Part shown: in pieces, positions 7,985-14,427 of the stretch | Layout: every line of letters begins with the position of its first letter | Position numbering within the stretch: the stretch's first letter is position 1 | NCBI GenBank assembly: GCA_963205455.1 | Contig: CAUJJL010000038.1 | Location: forward strand, 1 to 50,518 | Direction: 5' to 3' | From: Verrucomicrobiota bacterium | Lineage (GTDB): Bacteria; Verrucomicrobiota; Verrucomicrobiia; Opitutales; Opitutaceae | DNA: 50,518 bases | Made by a program: the position numbers and the translations under genes | The notes under the pieces: generated by a model | Database searches by the model: none | What the model saw: the letters and a program-made list of their open reading frames with translations, nothing else | Told to the model about the DNA's origin: nothing

Positions 7985-9421
7985 TTACTTTTTGGACGGT
8001 TGGGCGGCAGGCGACTTTGTAGCACTTTGCTTCTGCGCTTTTTTTCCGGATTCGGCAGCAATCTGCTCGCGGAGGGCAGCCGCCTCAGCGATGGCGTCTT
8101 CAATGCCTTTCTTGAGGCGTTCAGCATCCTTTGCTCCTTGCGGGTAGGCGGCCGCTTTGTTGACCGCTACCAAGGCCTCATCGTACTTCTTCAGCTCGTA
8201 CGAAACGTAGGCTAGGAAGAGCTCTGTGGTCCAAGGTTTTTCGAGTTTCCTCGCGACTGCTGCCTTGGCAAAGGTATAGGCATCCTCGATCTTTTCGAGC
8301 TGGTAGTAGGTCTGCGCAATCTGCGCCAAGAGTGAGCCAGCATCCGGGTAGAGTTTTGAGGCTTCCTTGAGAACCTCGATCGCCTTCAACTCCTTGTGCT
8401 GCTGCATATAGGCAGCGGCAAGCAGTTCCCAGTTCCTCTGCTCGTTCTCAATTGTGCCGTCTTTTAGTCCTTTTGAAAGGAGGTCAATGACGTAATCGAA
8501 CTGGCCAATATTGAAATAGAGACCAACCAGAGTGAAGTTGTCTTTCGGGCTCACCATGGAACCTAGCTTCTGGGCACGTTCAATGGTCACGATGACACGT
8601 ATGTCATTCTGCTGATTGAGGTAGAGCGATGCCAACTGGGGCCAGTAGGTTTTGGCGTCGGGCTTAAGCTTGAGGTAGAGCTCTAGGACATCAATCGACT
8701 CCTTGATCTTTTCCTGCTGCTGCAAGGTGGCGAAAAGGAGCAGGTAGAATGTGTCTTTCGGGCGGGCTGACATCCTCAGCCCCTTCTCGACCTCTTCCTG
8801 GGCGCGCTTCAGAAGCTTCCGGTCGGGATTGTTCTGATCCAGTTGCGACTGGTAGAAAAGGAGTGTGGCGTAGTAGAGCTGGACGTCCGGATTAGGCTTG
8901 GTGTTGCGAGAAGCCCATCGGTCCATGTACGTGACCGCCTTCTCATAGTACTTCTTCTGGTCTGCGACCACCTTGCTTGTTACTGCTTCTTGATAGTAGA
9001 GTTGGGAAAGGTAGTAGGTGAGCTCCTGTGACTGCCGATCGTCGAAAAAGGAGTACTTGTCCGAAAGCGTAACAGCAGTTTCAAGGGGCGGGATGGACTT
9101 GGCGTACTCGCCCTTTGTGAGGAGAATCTGAGCTTTGACCTGAGACAGCAACGCCATGTCGTAGCTTTCGGGCCCCGAAATTTTGAGCAGGCCATCAATG
9201 ATGGCCAATGCGCCGTCATAATTCTTCGCATCGGTCTGTGTGCGAATCTTGGCCAGCTCTTCTGAAACCTTGTCGCTCAGCTCCTTCTTGGGGGTGTTCT
9301 GCTGGTTTTGGGCATGACTGGCGATGGGTGCAGCAAGCCCTAGGGCAAGCAGCATCAGCCCAGTTCGCAGCGGCGTATGAATCGTTGGCGGGAAAAACGG
9401 CATGATACGAAAAAATCTCAT
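7985..9421 (-). CDS. Exported TPR-repeat protein of the ExbB/ExbD/TonB operon
   Basis: A 478-residue protein with a signal peptide (RTGLMLLALGLAAPIASHAQ, probable cleavage after AHAQ-like SHAQ) and many TPR-like helical pairs. Examples are KNYDGALAIIDGLLK, GEYAKSIPPLETAV, FDYVIDLLSKGLKDG, ELKAIEVLKEASKLYPDAG and KYDEALVAVNKAAAYPQG. The C-terminus is a lysine/alanine-rich tail. The ATG at 9419-9421 overlaps the tonB stop (ATGA), supporting this start over an in-frame ATG six codons later. TPR proteins next to TonB/ExbD often act as periplasmic scaffolds; CpoB of the Tol-Pal system is the closest known analogy. The exact partner is unknown. Confidence 0.88.
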   Translation of the reverse strand: MRFFRIMPFFPPTIHTPLRTGLMLLALGLAAPIASHAQNQQNTPKKELSDKVSEELAKIRTQTDAKNYDGALAIIDGLLKISGPESYDMALLSQVKAQILLTKGEYAKSIPPLETAVTLSDKYSFFDDRQSQELTYYLSQLYYQEAVTSKVVADQKKYYEKAVTYMDRWASRNTKPNPDVQLYYATLLFYQSQLDQNNPDRKLLKRAQEEVEKGLRMSARPKDTFYLLLFATLQQQEKIKESIDVLELYLKLKPDAKTYWPQLASLYLNQQNDIRVIVTIERAQKLGSMVSPKDNFTLVGLYFNIGQFDYVIDLLSKGLKDGTIENEQRNWELLAAAYMQQHKELKAIEVLKEASKLYPDAGSLLAQIAQTYYQLEKIEDAYTFAKAAVARKLEKPWTTELFLAYVSYELKKYDEALVAVNKAAAYPQGAKDAERLKKGIEDAIAEAAALREQIAAESGKKAQKQSATKSPAAQPSKK

Positions 9422-10089
9422 TCGTCAGTGATGCTGAACACGATTGGGACCTGCATGCGGGTATTCACGGCCTTGCCACCCTTGCGGCCTGGCTTGAATT
9501 TCCACTTGGAGACGGCCTGTACTGCGGCTGCTTCAAATTCCCGTTGGGAGGACTTAAGCGCGGTTGCCTCCACGACATCGCCACTCGAATTAACAATGAA
9601 TCCCACTGTTACGTCACCCGTGATTCCCGCCCGTCGCATTTCGAACGGATAATTGGGCTTTGCCTGCATTCGTGGCTGAGGGGCCTGGTCAAGATTGGCC
9701 AGATCGAAAAGATCCTTCATTCCACGCCCGATACTACCAGCACTGGGACGGCCCGTTGGGATTGTGATATTGCCTGTCGGTCGTTCCAAGCCGGGTGGTG
9801 GTGGCGGTTGCAGCTTTTGGACGAAGGAATCGATGGTAACAACGGAAGGCAAATCTGCCGCCATCGGTGGCGCCAGTTCAGCGACTTCGGGAGGAGCCTC
9901 GTCCGTGGGGTCCTGGATCTCCGGCTCCTCTTCAGGAGGAGGAGGGGGCATCTCCATGAGTTCAATCACGGCCTCTTCCTGTTTCTTGTGAATGGTGGGA
10001 GCCTTCTTGTCGAAGAGGAGTTCTCCAAAGAACACTCCGCCATGCAGGGCCGCGGAAACGGCCAGTCCGATGAAAATGTCGCGGTTCAT
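9418..10089 (-). CDS. TonB-family energy transducer
   Basis: A 223-residue TonB-type protein. It has an N-terminal membrane anchor (FIGLAVSAALHGGVFFGELL), a proline/glutamate-rich periplasmic spacer (PPPPPEEEPEIQDP near 50 and PPPPPGLERP near 95), and a C-terminal TonB domain (about 143-223). The TonB domain carries the hallmarks PNYPFEMRRAGITGDVTVGF and AAVQAVSKWKFKPGRKGGKA. TonB couples the ExbB/ExbD proton motor to outer-membrane partners. It lies 12 bases after exbD. No TonB-dependent receptor gene is in the window, so the client is unknown; the neighbours suggest an envelope-structure role as an alternative to nutrient uptake. Confidence 0.93.
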   Translation of the reverse strand: MNRDIFIGLAVSAALHGGVFFGELLFDKKAPTIHKKQEEAVIELMEMPPPPPEEEPEIQDPTDEAPPEVAELAPPMAADLPSVVTIDSFVQKLQPPPPPGLERPTGNITIPTGRPSAGSIGRGMKDLFDLANLDQAPQPRMQAKPNYPFEMRRAGITGDVTVGFIVNSSGDVVEATALKSSQREFEAAAVQAVSKWKFKPGRKGGKAVNTRMQVPIVFSITDE

Positions 10090-10101
10090 GTTCGGGTTTG
10101 T

Positions 10102-10533
10102 TTACCTACCAGTTCCACGCCAGACGGTTTCGATCGATACCTTGGAAATTCCCGCTTTTCGAACTTCGTCGAGCACGAGAATCGTCGCTCCATACTTGGC
10201 TCGATCGTCGGAAGTGACCAAGACGCGGGCATCCGTGGGATGCTGCGCGGCGTAATTCTGCAGTCTCGGGGCAACCTCTGAGGTTTGTATCAATTCGCGG
10301 TTCCAGTAAACCGTACCGGCATCTGAAACCTGTATCGTAACACTTTCAGTATCGTCATTCTTTTCAACGTTGGAGGCCTGTGGCAGAACGACGTCAAGGG
10401 ACTGAATCTTGTTGAGCGAAAGCGTAAAGAGCACGAAAGTTGCAAGAAGGAAGAAGATAACATCGATCAATGGGATGATTTCGATGCGTGCCTGCTTTTT
10501 GCCGCCTTTGGAAGAAGAGGATCCACCTGCCAT
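10102..10533 (-). CDS. exbD: ExbD/TolR-family proton-channel subunit (second copy)
   Basis: A 143-residue protein with a short serine/lysine-rich cytoplasmic start and a single membrane helix containing the essential aspartate (RIEIIPLIDVIFFLLATFVL). A periplasmic ExbD/TolR domain follows, ending in a VLDEVRKAGISKVSIET segment. Together with ExbB it forms the proton-driven stator that powers TonB. It is a clear paralogue of the gene immediately upstream, with an almost identical membrane helix but a divergent periplasmic domain. It is separated from that copy by 53 bases and from tonB by 12. Confidence 0.94.
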   Translation of the reverse strand: MAGGSSSSKGGKKQARIEIIPLIDVIFFLLATFVLFTLSLNKIQSLDVVLPQASNVEKNDDTESVTIQVSDAGTVYWNRELIQTSEVAPRLQNYAAQHPTDARVLVTSDDRAKYGATILVLDEVRKAGISKVSIETVWRGTGR

Positions 10534-10586
10534 GGTTTATAGGGATTTGACTGATGACGGAGATTTCCAGGATTTCTTAGAAGAAA

Positions 10587-11015
10587 TCACTGGGGCGGGC
10601 GCAGGCGCGTCTCGATGAACACCTTCTGTATTCCCTTTTTGCGGACTTCGTCGAAGACGTAGCGCGCCTGCGCAAAAAAAGCGTCTTCGTGCCCATTGAT
10701 CAAGACGCGGGCATCGGGCCCTGCTGCTGCCTTGTATTTCTCCAATCGAACGAGGAAGTCGTCCAGGGTTATCGGATCCTTGTCCCACGCGAGAGTCCCT
10801 TCGGCCGTCACGGTGATCGTAACGGAGCCTGCAGGATCCCGAGGAATGCTCGTTTCCACCTTGGGCAAGGTGACAGGCAATCCCTGCGACTTGTTGAGCG
10901 AAAGTGTGAAGAGGACGAAGGTAGCGAGAAGGAAGAAAATGACGTCAATGAGAGGAATGATCTCAATGCGCGCCTTTTTCGATCCACCGCCTCCTCCAGA
11001 GGAGCCGCCTGCCAT
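10587..11015 (-). CDS. exbD: ExbD/TolR-family proton-channel subunit (first copy)
   Basis: A 142-residue ExbD/TolR protein. After a glycine/serine-rich start comes KKARIEIIPLIDVIFFLL, with the membrane aspartate required for proton flow, then the periplasmic domain (TVTAEGTLAWDKDPITLDDF, RYVFDEVRKKGIQKVFIET). It follows exbB by 42 bases. Two ExbD genes in tandem are common in operons with dedicated TonB systems, where the two may form a heterodimer or serve different TonB proteins; which applies here cannot be told. Confidence 0.94.
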   Translation of the reverse strand: MAGGSSGGGGGSKKARIEIIPLIDVIFFLLATFVLFTLSLNKSQGLPVTLPKVETSIPRDPAGSVTITVTAEGTLAWDKDPITLDDFLVRLEKYKAAAGPDARVLINGHEDAFFAQARYVFDEVRKKGIQKVFIETRLRPPQ

Positions 11016-11057
11016 AAATAGAGGGGATTGTGAGGATTCGGATCCGTTTGAGGGTAC

Positions 11058-11720
11058 TTATCCGCCGACTTCGACTTTTGCAACGATCGAGTCCAGTGAA
11101 TTGGCGACATCGGCCACTTCGATTCTCGCCTCGTCCGTTTTTGAGTTAAGGTAGTTGAAGGGGAACAGTCCAACGATCGCGATCACAAGACCCATGGCCG
11201 TTGCGATGAGCGCCTCGCCGACACCGCCGGTGATCTGGCCAGCAGCAGAAGCGATATCGCCACCGGTGGTTCCCAATGCACCGAAGGTATTCATCATTCC
11301 GGTGATCGTGCCCAGGAGTCCGAGGAGCGGGGCGGCGGTGATGCAGGTATCGAGCGTGGGCATGCCCTGACTGTAACGGACAAATTCGCGACTCGCGGCC
11401 CGGGCAAAGGCGTTGTGGAGGGACTGCTCACGGTGGTTGAAAGCGTAAACCAGCATGCGCGCGATGAAGTCCTTGCTCTTCTTGCCCAAGGCAATGGCAC
11501 CTTCAAAATCGCGGACTTTTGCCTTCTCGAGCATCTTTTCAATGACCTCGGGTTCGCGAGAGAGGGCTTCCCGGATCGTGAAGATCATGCGTTCGATGAT
11601 CACGGTGATCGCCAGGAACGACACGATGATAATCGGCCACATGATGGGACCTCCTCCTTTGAAGAGCTCCATCGGAGTGTGGCCCATGAGGAACGCGAGA
11701 GGCAGATTGAATGCGGTCAT
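11058..11720 (-). CDS. exbB: MotA/TolQ/ExbB proton-channel protein
   Basis: A 220-residue membrane protein with three hydrophobic segments: IMWPIIIVSFLAITVIIERM (about 26-45), TAAPLLGLLGTITGMMNTFG, and IATAMGLVIAIVGLFPFNYL. The second and third segments with GLLGTITGM and GVGEALIATAMGL are the family signature. It is the first gene of the operon; its partners are the two ExbD proteins that follow. The 297 bases upstream (to tRNA-Gln) should hold the operon promoter. TolQ and ExbB cannot be separated on sequence alone. Confidence 0.94.
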   Translation of the reverse strand: MTAFNLPLAFLMGHTPMELFKGGGPIMWPIIIVSFLAITVIIERMIFTIREALSREPEVIEKMLEKAKVRDFEGAIALGKKSKDFIARMLVYAFNHREQSLHNAFARAASREFVRYSQGMPTLDTCITAAPLLGLLGTITGMMNTFGALGTTGGDIASAAGQITGGVGEALIATAMGLVIAIVGLFPFNYLNSKTDEARIEVADVANSLDSIVAKVEVGG

Positions 11721-12017
11721 GATTTAGCTGTGGATGATGAGTTGTTGGGAGAGGGGGACGTATTTTGGTGCACGAGTCGGCAAACCTTTGACGAGGTGGG
11801 AGCCGATTCGCTCAAAAAAGACTTTACGAATTGCTTACCTGAGCAGCGTGTAAGTGAAAGGAAACAAAAAAATCAAACTTTTGGAGGATTATTAAGAAAA
11901 GTATCCGCGATTGAGCAGTCGTAATGGGTGATGCCGAAACGGGAGTTGCTGTGGTCTACCGGGGGCGGGGGGAGAAAGAGGGGCTTTCGGAGACGCCAGG
12001 CAATCGGGAGGATTGAT
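11721..12017. other. Intergenic region upstream of exbB
   Basis: About 300 bases with no convincing gene. It must contain the leader and promoter of the minus-strand exbB operon. I see an A-rich stretch at about 11865-11880 but no confident -35/-10 pair, and no repeat or hairpin that stands out. Confidence 0.5.
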
Positions 12018-12091
12018 TGGCTGCCCGGCTAGGGATCGAACCTAGACAAACAGAGTCAGAATCTGTTGTGCTACCATTACACCACCAGGCA
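12018..12091 (-). tRNA. tRNA-Gln (anticodon CTG)
   Basis: On the minus strand the acceptor arm TGCCTGG pairs with CCGGGCA (one T-G wobble). The anticodon stem ACAGA/TCTGT encloses a loop with CTG, and the T arm contains GGTTCGATCC. The discriminator G is followed by an encoded CCA (12018-12020). It is the last of three tRNAs in a row. GatCAB genes 4 kb away could provide amidation of Glu-tRNA-Gln if the cell lacks GlnRS. Confidence 0.95.
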
Positions 12092-12147
12092 GTGGAAAAT
12101 CAAAAGAGAGAGAGAATCTAAGGTATGACGTTGATACAGAAGGAAAC

Positions 12148-12222
12148 TGGAGCCGGCGACGGGAGTTGAACCTGCAACCACCTGTTTACAAAACAGGTGC
12201 TCTGCCATTGAGCTACGCCGGC
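12148..12222 (-). tRNA. tRNA-Thr (anticodon TGT)
   Basis: Acceptor GCCGGCG pairs perfectly with CGCCGGC, followed by discriminator T and encoded CCA. The anticodon stem CCTGT/ACAGG has loop TTTGTAA, giving anticodon TGT. The D arm AGCTCAATGGCAGAGC and T arm GGTTCAACTCC are normal. Confidence 0.95.
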
Positions 12223-12314
12223 ATTAAAGTGTACCCGAGGCGGGGGATTGAAGTGTGGTTGGATTATGAAAAGAACGTTTGAGCGGTCAATCCGAGAGAG
12301 CAAGTCTCCCGGGT

Positions 12315-12389
<75 letters not shown>

Positions 12390-12548
12390 TTCAACGCGAG
12401 GGGCGAAAACTCACCAAAGCGCTTCACGTGTCAACTGCTTTTCATCATTCGACGAAGAGGTAATTGGGTGGAGATTTCGATTCGAGGCCATCGCTGGCAT
12501 TTTCCCCTTGCCAAGGCTCTCTCCAGCGTCTGCTTTCTTCATTTTTCC

Positions 12549-12743
12549 ATGCAAAAGACCAAAAAGTCCGTAGCCAAGCGCTTCAAGATGTCCGGTTCGG
12601 GCAAACTGATTCGCCGCACGCCCGGCTTCCGGCACTTGCTGTCTGCCAAGAGCACGAAGTCAAAACGTCGTGCGACCAAGGACAAGCTTGTTGATCCGGG
12701 CAGGGAGGCACCTCTCAAGCGCTGTCTCCCGTTCGGCCTCTGA
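12549..12743 (+). CDS. rpmI: 50S ribosomal protein L35
   Basis: A 64-residue basic protein with the L35 pattern: KSVAKRFKMSGSGKLIRR near the start, GFRHLLSAKSTKSKRR in the middle and RCLPFGL at the end. ATG at 12549-12551 gives the expected length; longer in-frame starts add a non-homologous N-terminus. It begins the rpmI-rplT pair. The usual upstream neighbour infC is absent here; instead a tRNA cluster on the other strand precedes it. Confidence 0.96.
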   Translation: MQKTKKSVAKRFKMSGSGKLIRRTPGFRHLLSAKSTKSKRRATKDKLVDPGREAPLKRCLPFGL

Positions 12744-12768
12744 TACCACACGCCGAAATCCATAACCA

Positions 12769-12805
12769 CGCTGGGAAGGTGATTCTTTAGCCGACCTTCC
12801 GGCGA
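12769..12805 (+). promoter_or_regulatory. Hairpin in the rpmI-rplT spacer, possible L20 site
   Basis: The left arm CGCTGGGAAGGT and right arm ACCTTCCGGCG can form an 11-bp stem with one bulged G and a 13-base loop, directly before the rplT ribosome-binding region. L20 is known to repress its own operon in other bacteria by binding such leader structures; that this hairpin does so is inference. Confidence 0.4.
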
Positions 12806-12828
12806 CTAAACCAAAAGGAAATACCAAC

Positions 12829-13215
12829 ATGGCTCGTTCAACCAACGCCGCGGCTTCACGCCGTCGCCGCAAGAAAGTGCTGAAGTACGCCAAGGGCTAC
12901 TTCGGCAGCAAATCCAAGCTCTTCCGCTATGCGAAGGAAGCGGTTCAGCACGCCTGGCAATATGCCTATCGTGACCGGAAGAAGAAGAAGTCTGAAATGC
13001 GCGGTCTTTGGATCGTGCGTCTCAATGCCGCTTGTCGCAATGCTGGCATCAGCTACAGCCGCTTCATTGAAGGTCTCAAGGCCGCCAAGATCGAATTGGA
13101 TCGCAAGGTGCTTTCCGATATCGCGATTCGCGACGAGGCGGCATTCAACGCCTTGGTCAAACAGGCCAAGGACGCGTTGAAAAACAAGGCTTCTGCTTCC
13201 AAAGCAACTGCCTGA
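12829..13215 (+). CDS. rplT: 50S ribosomal protein L20
   Basis: A 128-residue protein with the L20 hallmarks: RRRRKKVLKYAKGYFGSKS at the N-terminus, YRDRKKKKSEMRGLWIVRLN in the middle, and GISYSRFIEGLKAAKIELDR before the C-terminus. L20 is needed for early 50S assembly. The C-terminal tail beyond about residue 118 is alanine/lysine-rich, slightly longer than in E. coli. AAAAGGAAA upstream serves as the ribosome-binding site. It is followed by three hairpins before pheS. Confidence 0.97.
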   Translation: MARSTNAAASRRRRKKVLKYAKGYFGSKSKLFRYAKEAVQHAWQYAYRDRKKKKSEMRGLWIVRLNAACRNAGISYSRFIEGLKAAKIELDRKVLSDIAIRDEAAFNALVKQAKDALKNKASASKATA

Positions 13216-13227
13216 GTTGATCTCAAC

Positions 13228-13246
13228 GCGAGCCGGTCAGGCTCGC
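13228..13246 (+). promoter_or_regulatory. Leader hairpin 1 between rplT and pheS
   Basis: A perfect 7-bp inverted repeat, GCGAGCC/GGCTCGC with loop GGTCA, starts 12 bases after the rplT stop. It is the first of three consecutive stem-loops upstream of pheS. Confidence 0.5.
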
Positions 13247-13253
13247 TCCATGA

Positions 13254-13280
13254 CGGGCGCTCCCCATGATGGTGCGCCCG
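13254..13280 (+). promoter_or_regulatory. Leader hairpin 2 between rplT and pheS
   Basis: A perfect 7-bp inverted repeat, CGGGCGC/GCGCCCG with a 13-base loop, lies between hairpin 1 and the terminator-like hairpin 3. It could be an antiterminator or processing element; no T-box or phenylalanine-rich leader peptide is visible. Confidence 0.45.
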
Positions 13281-13285
13281 CGTTC

Positions 13286-13323
13286 AAAGGACGGGCCTAG
13301 CCGGGGTGCCGTCCTTTTTCTTT
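13286..13323 (+). terminator. Intrinsic terminator or attenuator before pheS
   Basis: A 9-bp stem AAAGGACGG/CCGTCCTTT with a 14-base loop is followed by a T-rich tail (TTCTTT). It may end the rpmI-rplT transcript, or act as an attenuator for pheST since it lies only about 40 bases before the pheS start. Confidence 0.8.
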
Positions 13324-13361
13324 GATCGCAGGCTGAACCCTTTTCCCAACGGTATTCTTTC

Positions 13362-14405
13362 ATGGAACAGACCCTAGCCGCCCTCCTTTCGAAGGCTCAT
13401 TCCGAGCTGAGCCTGCTCAAATCTCGCGTTGAATTTGAAGCCGCAAAGGCCCGCTTCGTCGGACCCAATGGTGAGCTCACCGCCTTGATGAAACAGATGG
13501 GTGCTGTGCCCAAGGAGCAGCGCCCGGCAATGGGCAGGCTCATCAATGAGGCGAAGGCAAGACTTCAGACCGAACTCGAGGGCGCCCTCGCAAGGATTGG
13601 CGAGGCGGAAATCACAGCGCAGCTTGGGCCGGCGATCGACCCTACATTGCCCTCTCCAGACCGAGGTCCAGGGACCTACCATCCGCTTACCCAAGTCAGG
13701 GAAGAAATGTGCCGCATCCTGAGAAAGGTCGGTTTTGCAGTGGCGGATGGGCCCGAGGTCGAGACTGAATACACCTGCTTTGATGCCTTGAATACCCCTG
13801 CGGATCATCCCGCACGCGACGCTCAGGATACCTTCTATTTCCCCAAGCAGGCCCGGTTCGGAAATGTTTCCAAACACACGCCGGGAGAGCGCTATCTCCT
13901 GCGCACGCACACCTCTTCAGTTCAGATACGCACGATGCTCAAGGGACCTCCCCCCATTCGCATTGTTTCCCCTGGACGCGTCTATCGCCGTGATGCCACA
14001 GACGCAACCCACTCGGCAAACTTTCATCAACTCGAGTGCCTCTATGTGGACCGAAACGTCACGGTGAAGGACCTCAAGGCGCTGCTGGACTATATTTTTG
14101 CTTCGCTCTTGGGCAAGGATACCAAGACGCGGTTTCGTCCCCACTATTTTGGATACACTGAGCCGAGCTTTGAGGTCGACCTCAGTGCCCGTCACCTTCC
14201 CAAGGTGAACAAGGAGTGGATCGAAATCGGCGGATGCGGCATGGTTGATCCGATCGTATTCGATGGCGTCGGCTATGACTCCAAGGTTTGGACGGGTTAT
14301 GCGTTCGGCATGGGCCTTGAGCGGCTCGCGATGCTCCTCTTCGGCATCGATGACATCCGCTACTTTTACCAGAACGATCTCCGGTTCCTGCGCCAATTTG
14401 CCTGA
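13362..14405 (+). CDS. pheS: Phenylalanyl-tRNA synthetase alpha subunit
   Basis: A 347-residue catalytic subunit that charges tRNA-Phe together with PheT. The N-terminal coiled coil (about 1-90) is followed by the class II core: motif 1 region GTYHPLTQVREEMCRIL, substrate loop FDALNTPADHPARDAQDTFY, motif 2 around RIVSPGRVYRRDATDATHS, and motif 3 GMGLERLAMLLFGIDDIRYF. All expected motifs are present and the length is normal. pheT follows after 22 bases and is certainly co-transcribed. Confidence 0.98.
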   Translation: MEQTLAALLSKAHSELSLLKSRVEFEAAKARFVGPNGELTALMKQMGAVPKEQRPAMGRLINEAKARLQTELEGALARIGEAEITAQLGPAIDPTLPSPDRGPGTYHPLTQVREEMCRILRKVGFAVADGPEVETEYTCFDALNTPADHPARDAQDTFYFPKQARFGNVSKHTPGERYLLRTHTSSVQIRTMLKGPPPIRIVSPGRVYRRDATDATHSANFHQLECLYVDRNVTVKDLKALLDYIFASLLGKDTKTRFRPHYFGYTEPSFEVDLSARHLPKVNKEWIEIGGCGMVDPIVFDGVGYDSKVWTGYAFGMGLERLAMLLFGIDDIRYFYQNDLRFLRQFA

Positions 14406-14427
14406 AAATTCTGACTGAGGTACACGC

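Noticed and set aside
12464..12769. Alternative frames overlapping rpmI
   Set aside because: Only the frame with the L35 sequence is supported.
13250..13300. A 16-codon possible leader peptide before pheS
   Set aside because: It has a single Phe codon, unlike pheM-type attenuator peptides, and no ribosome-binding site.
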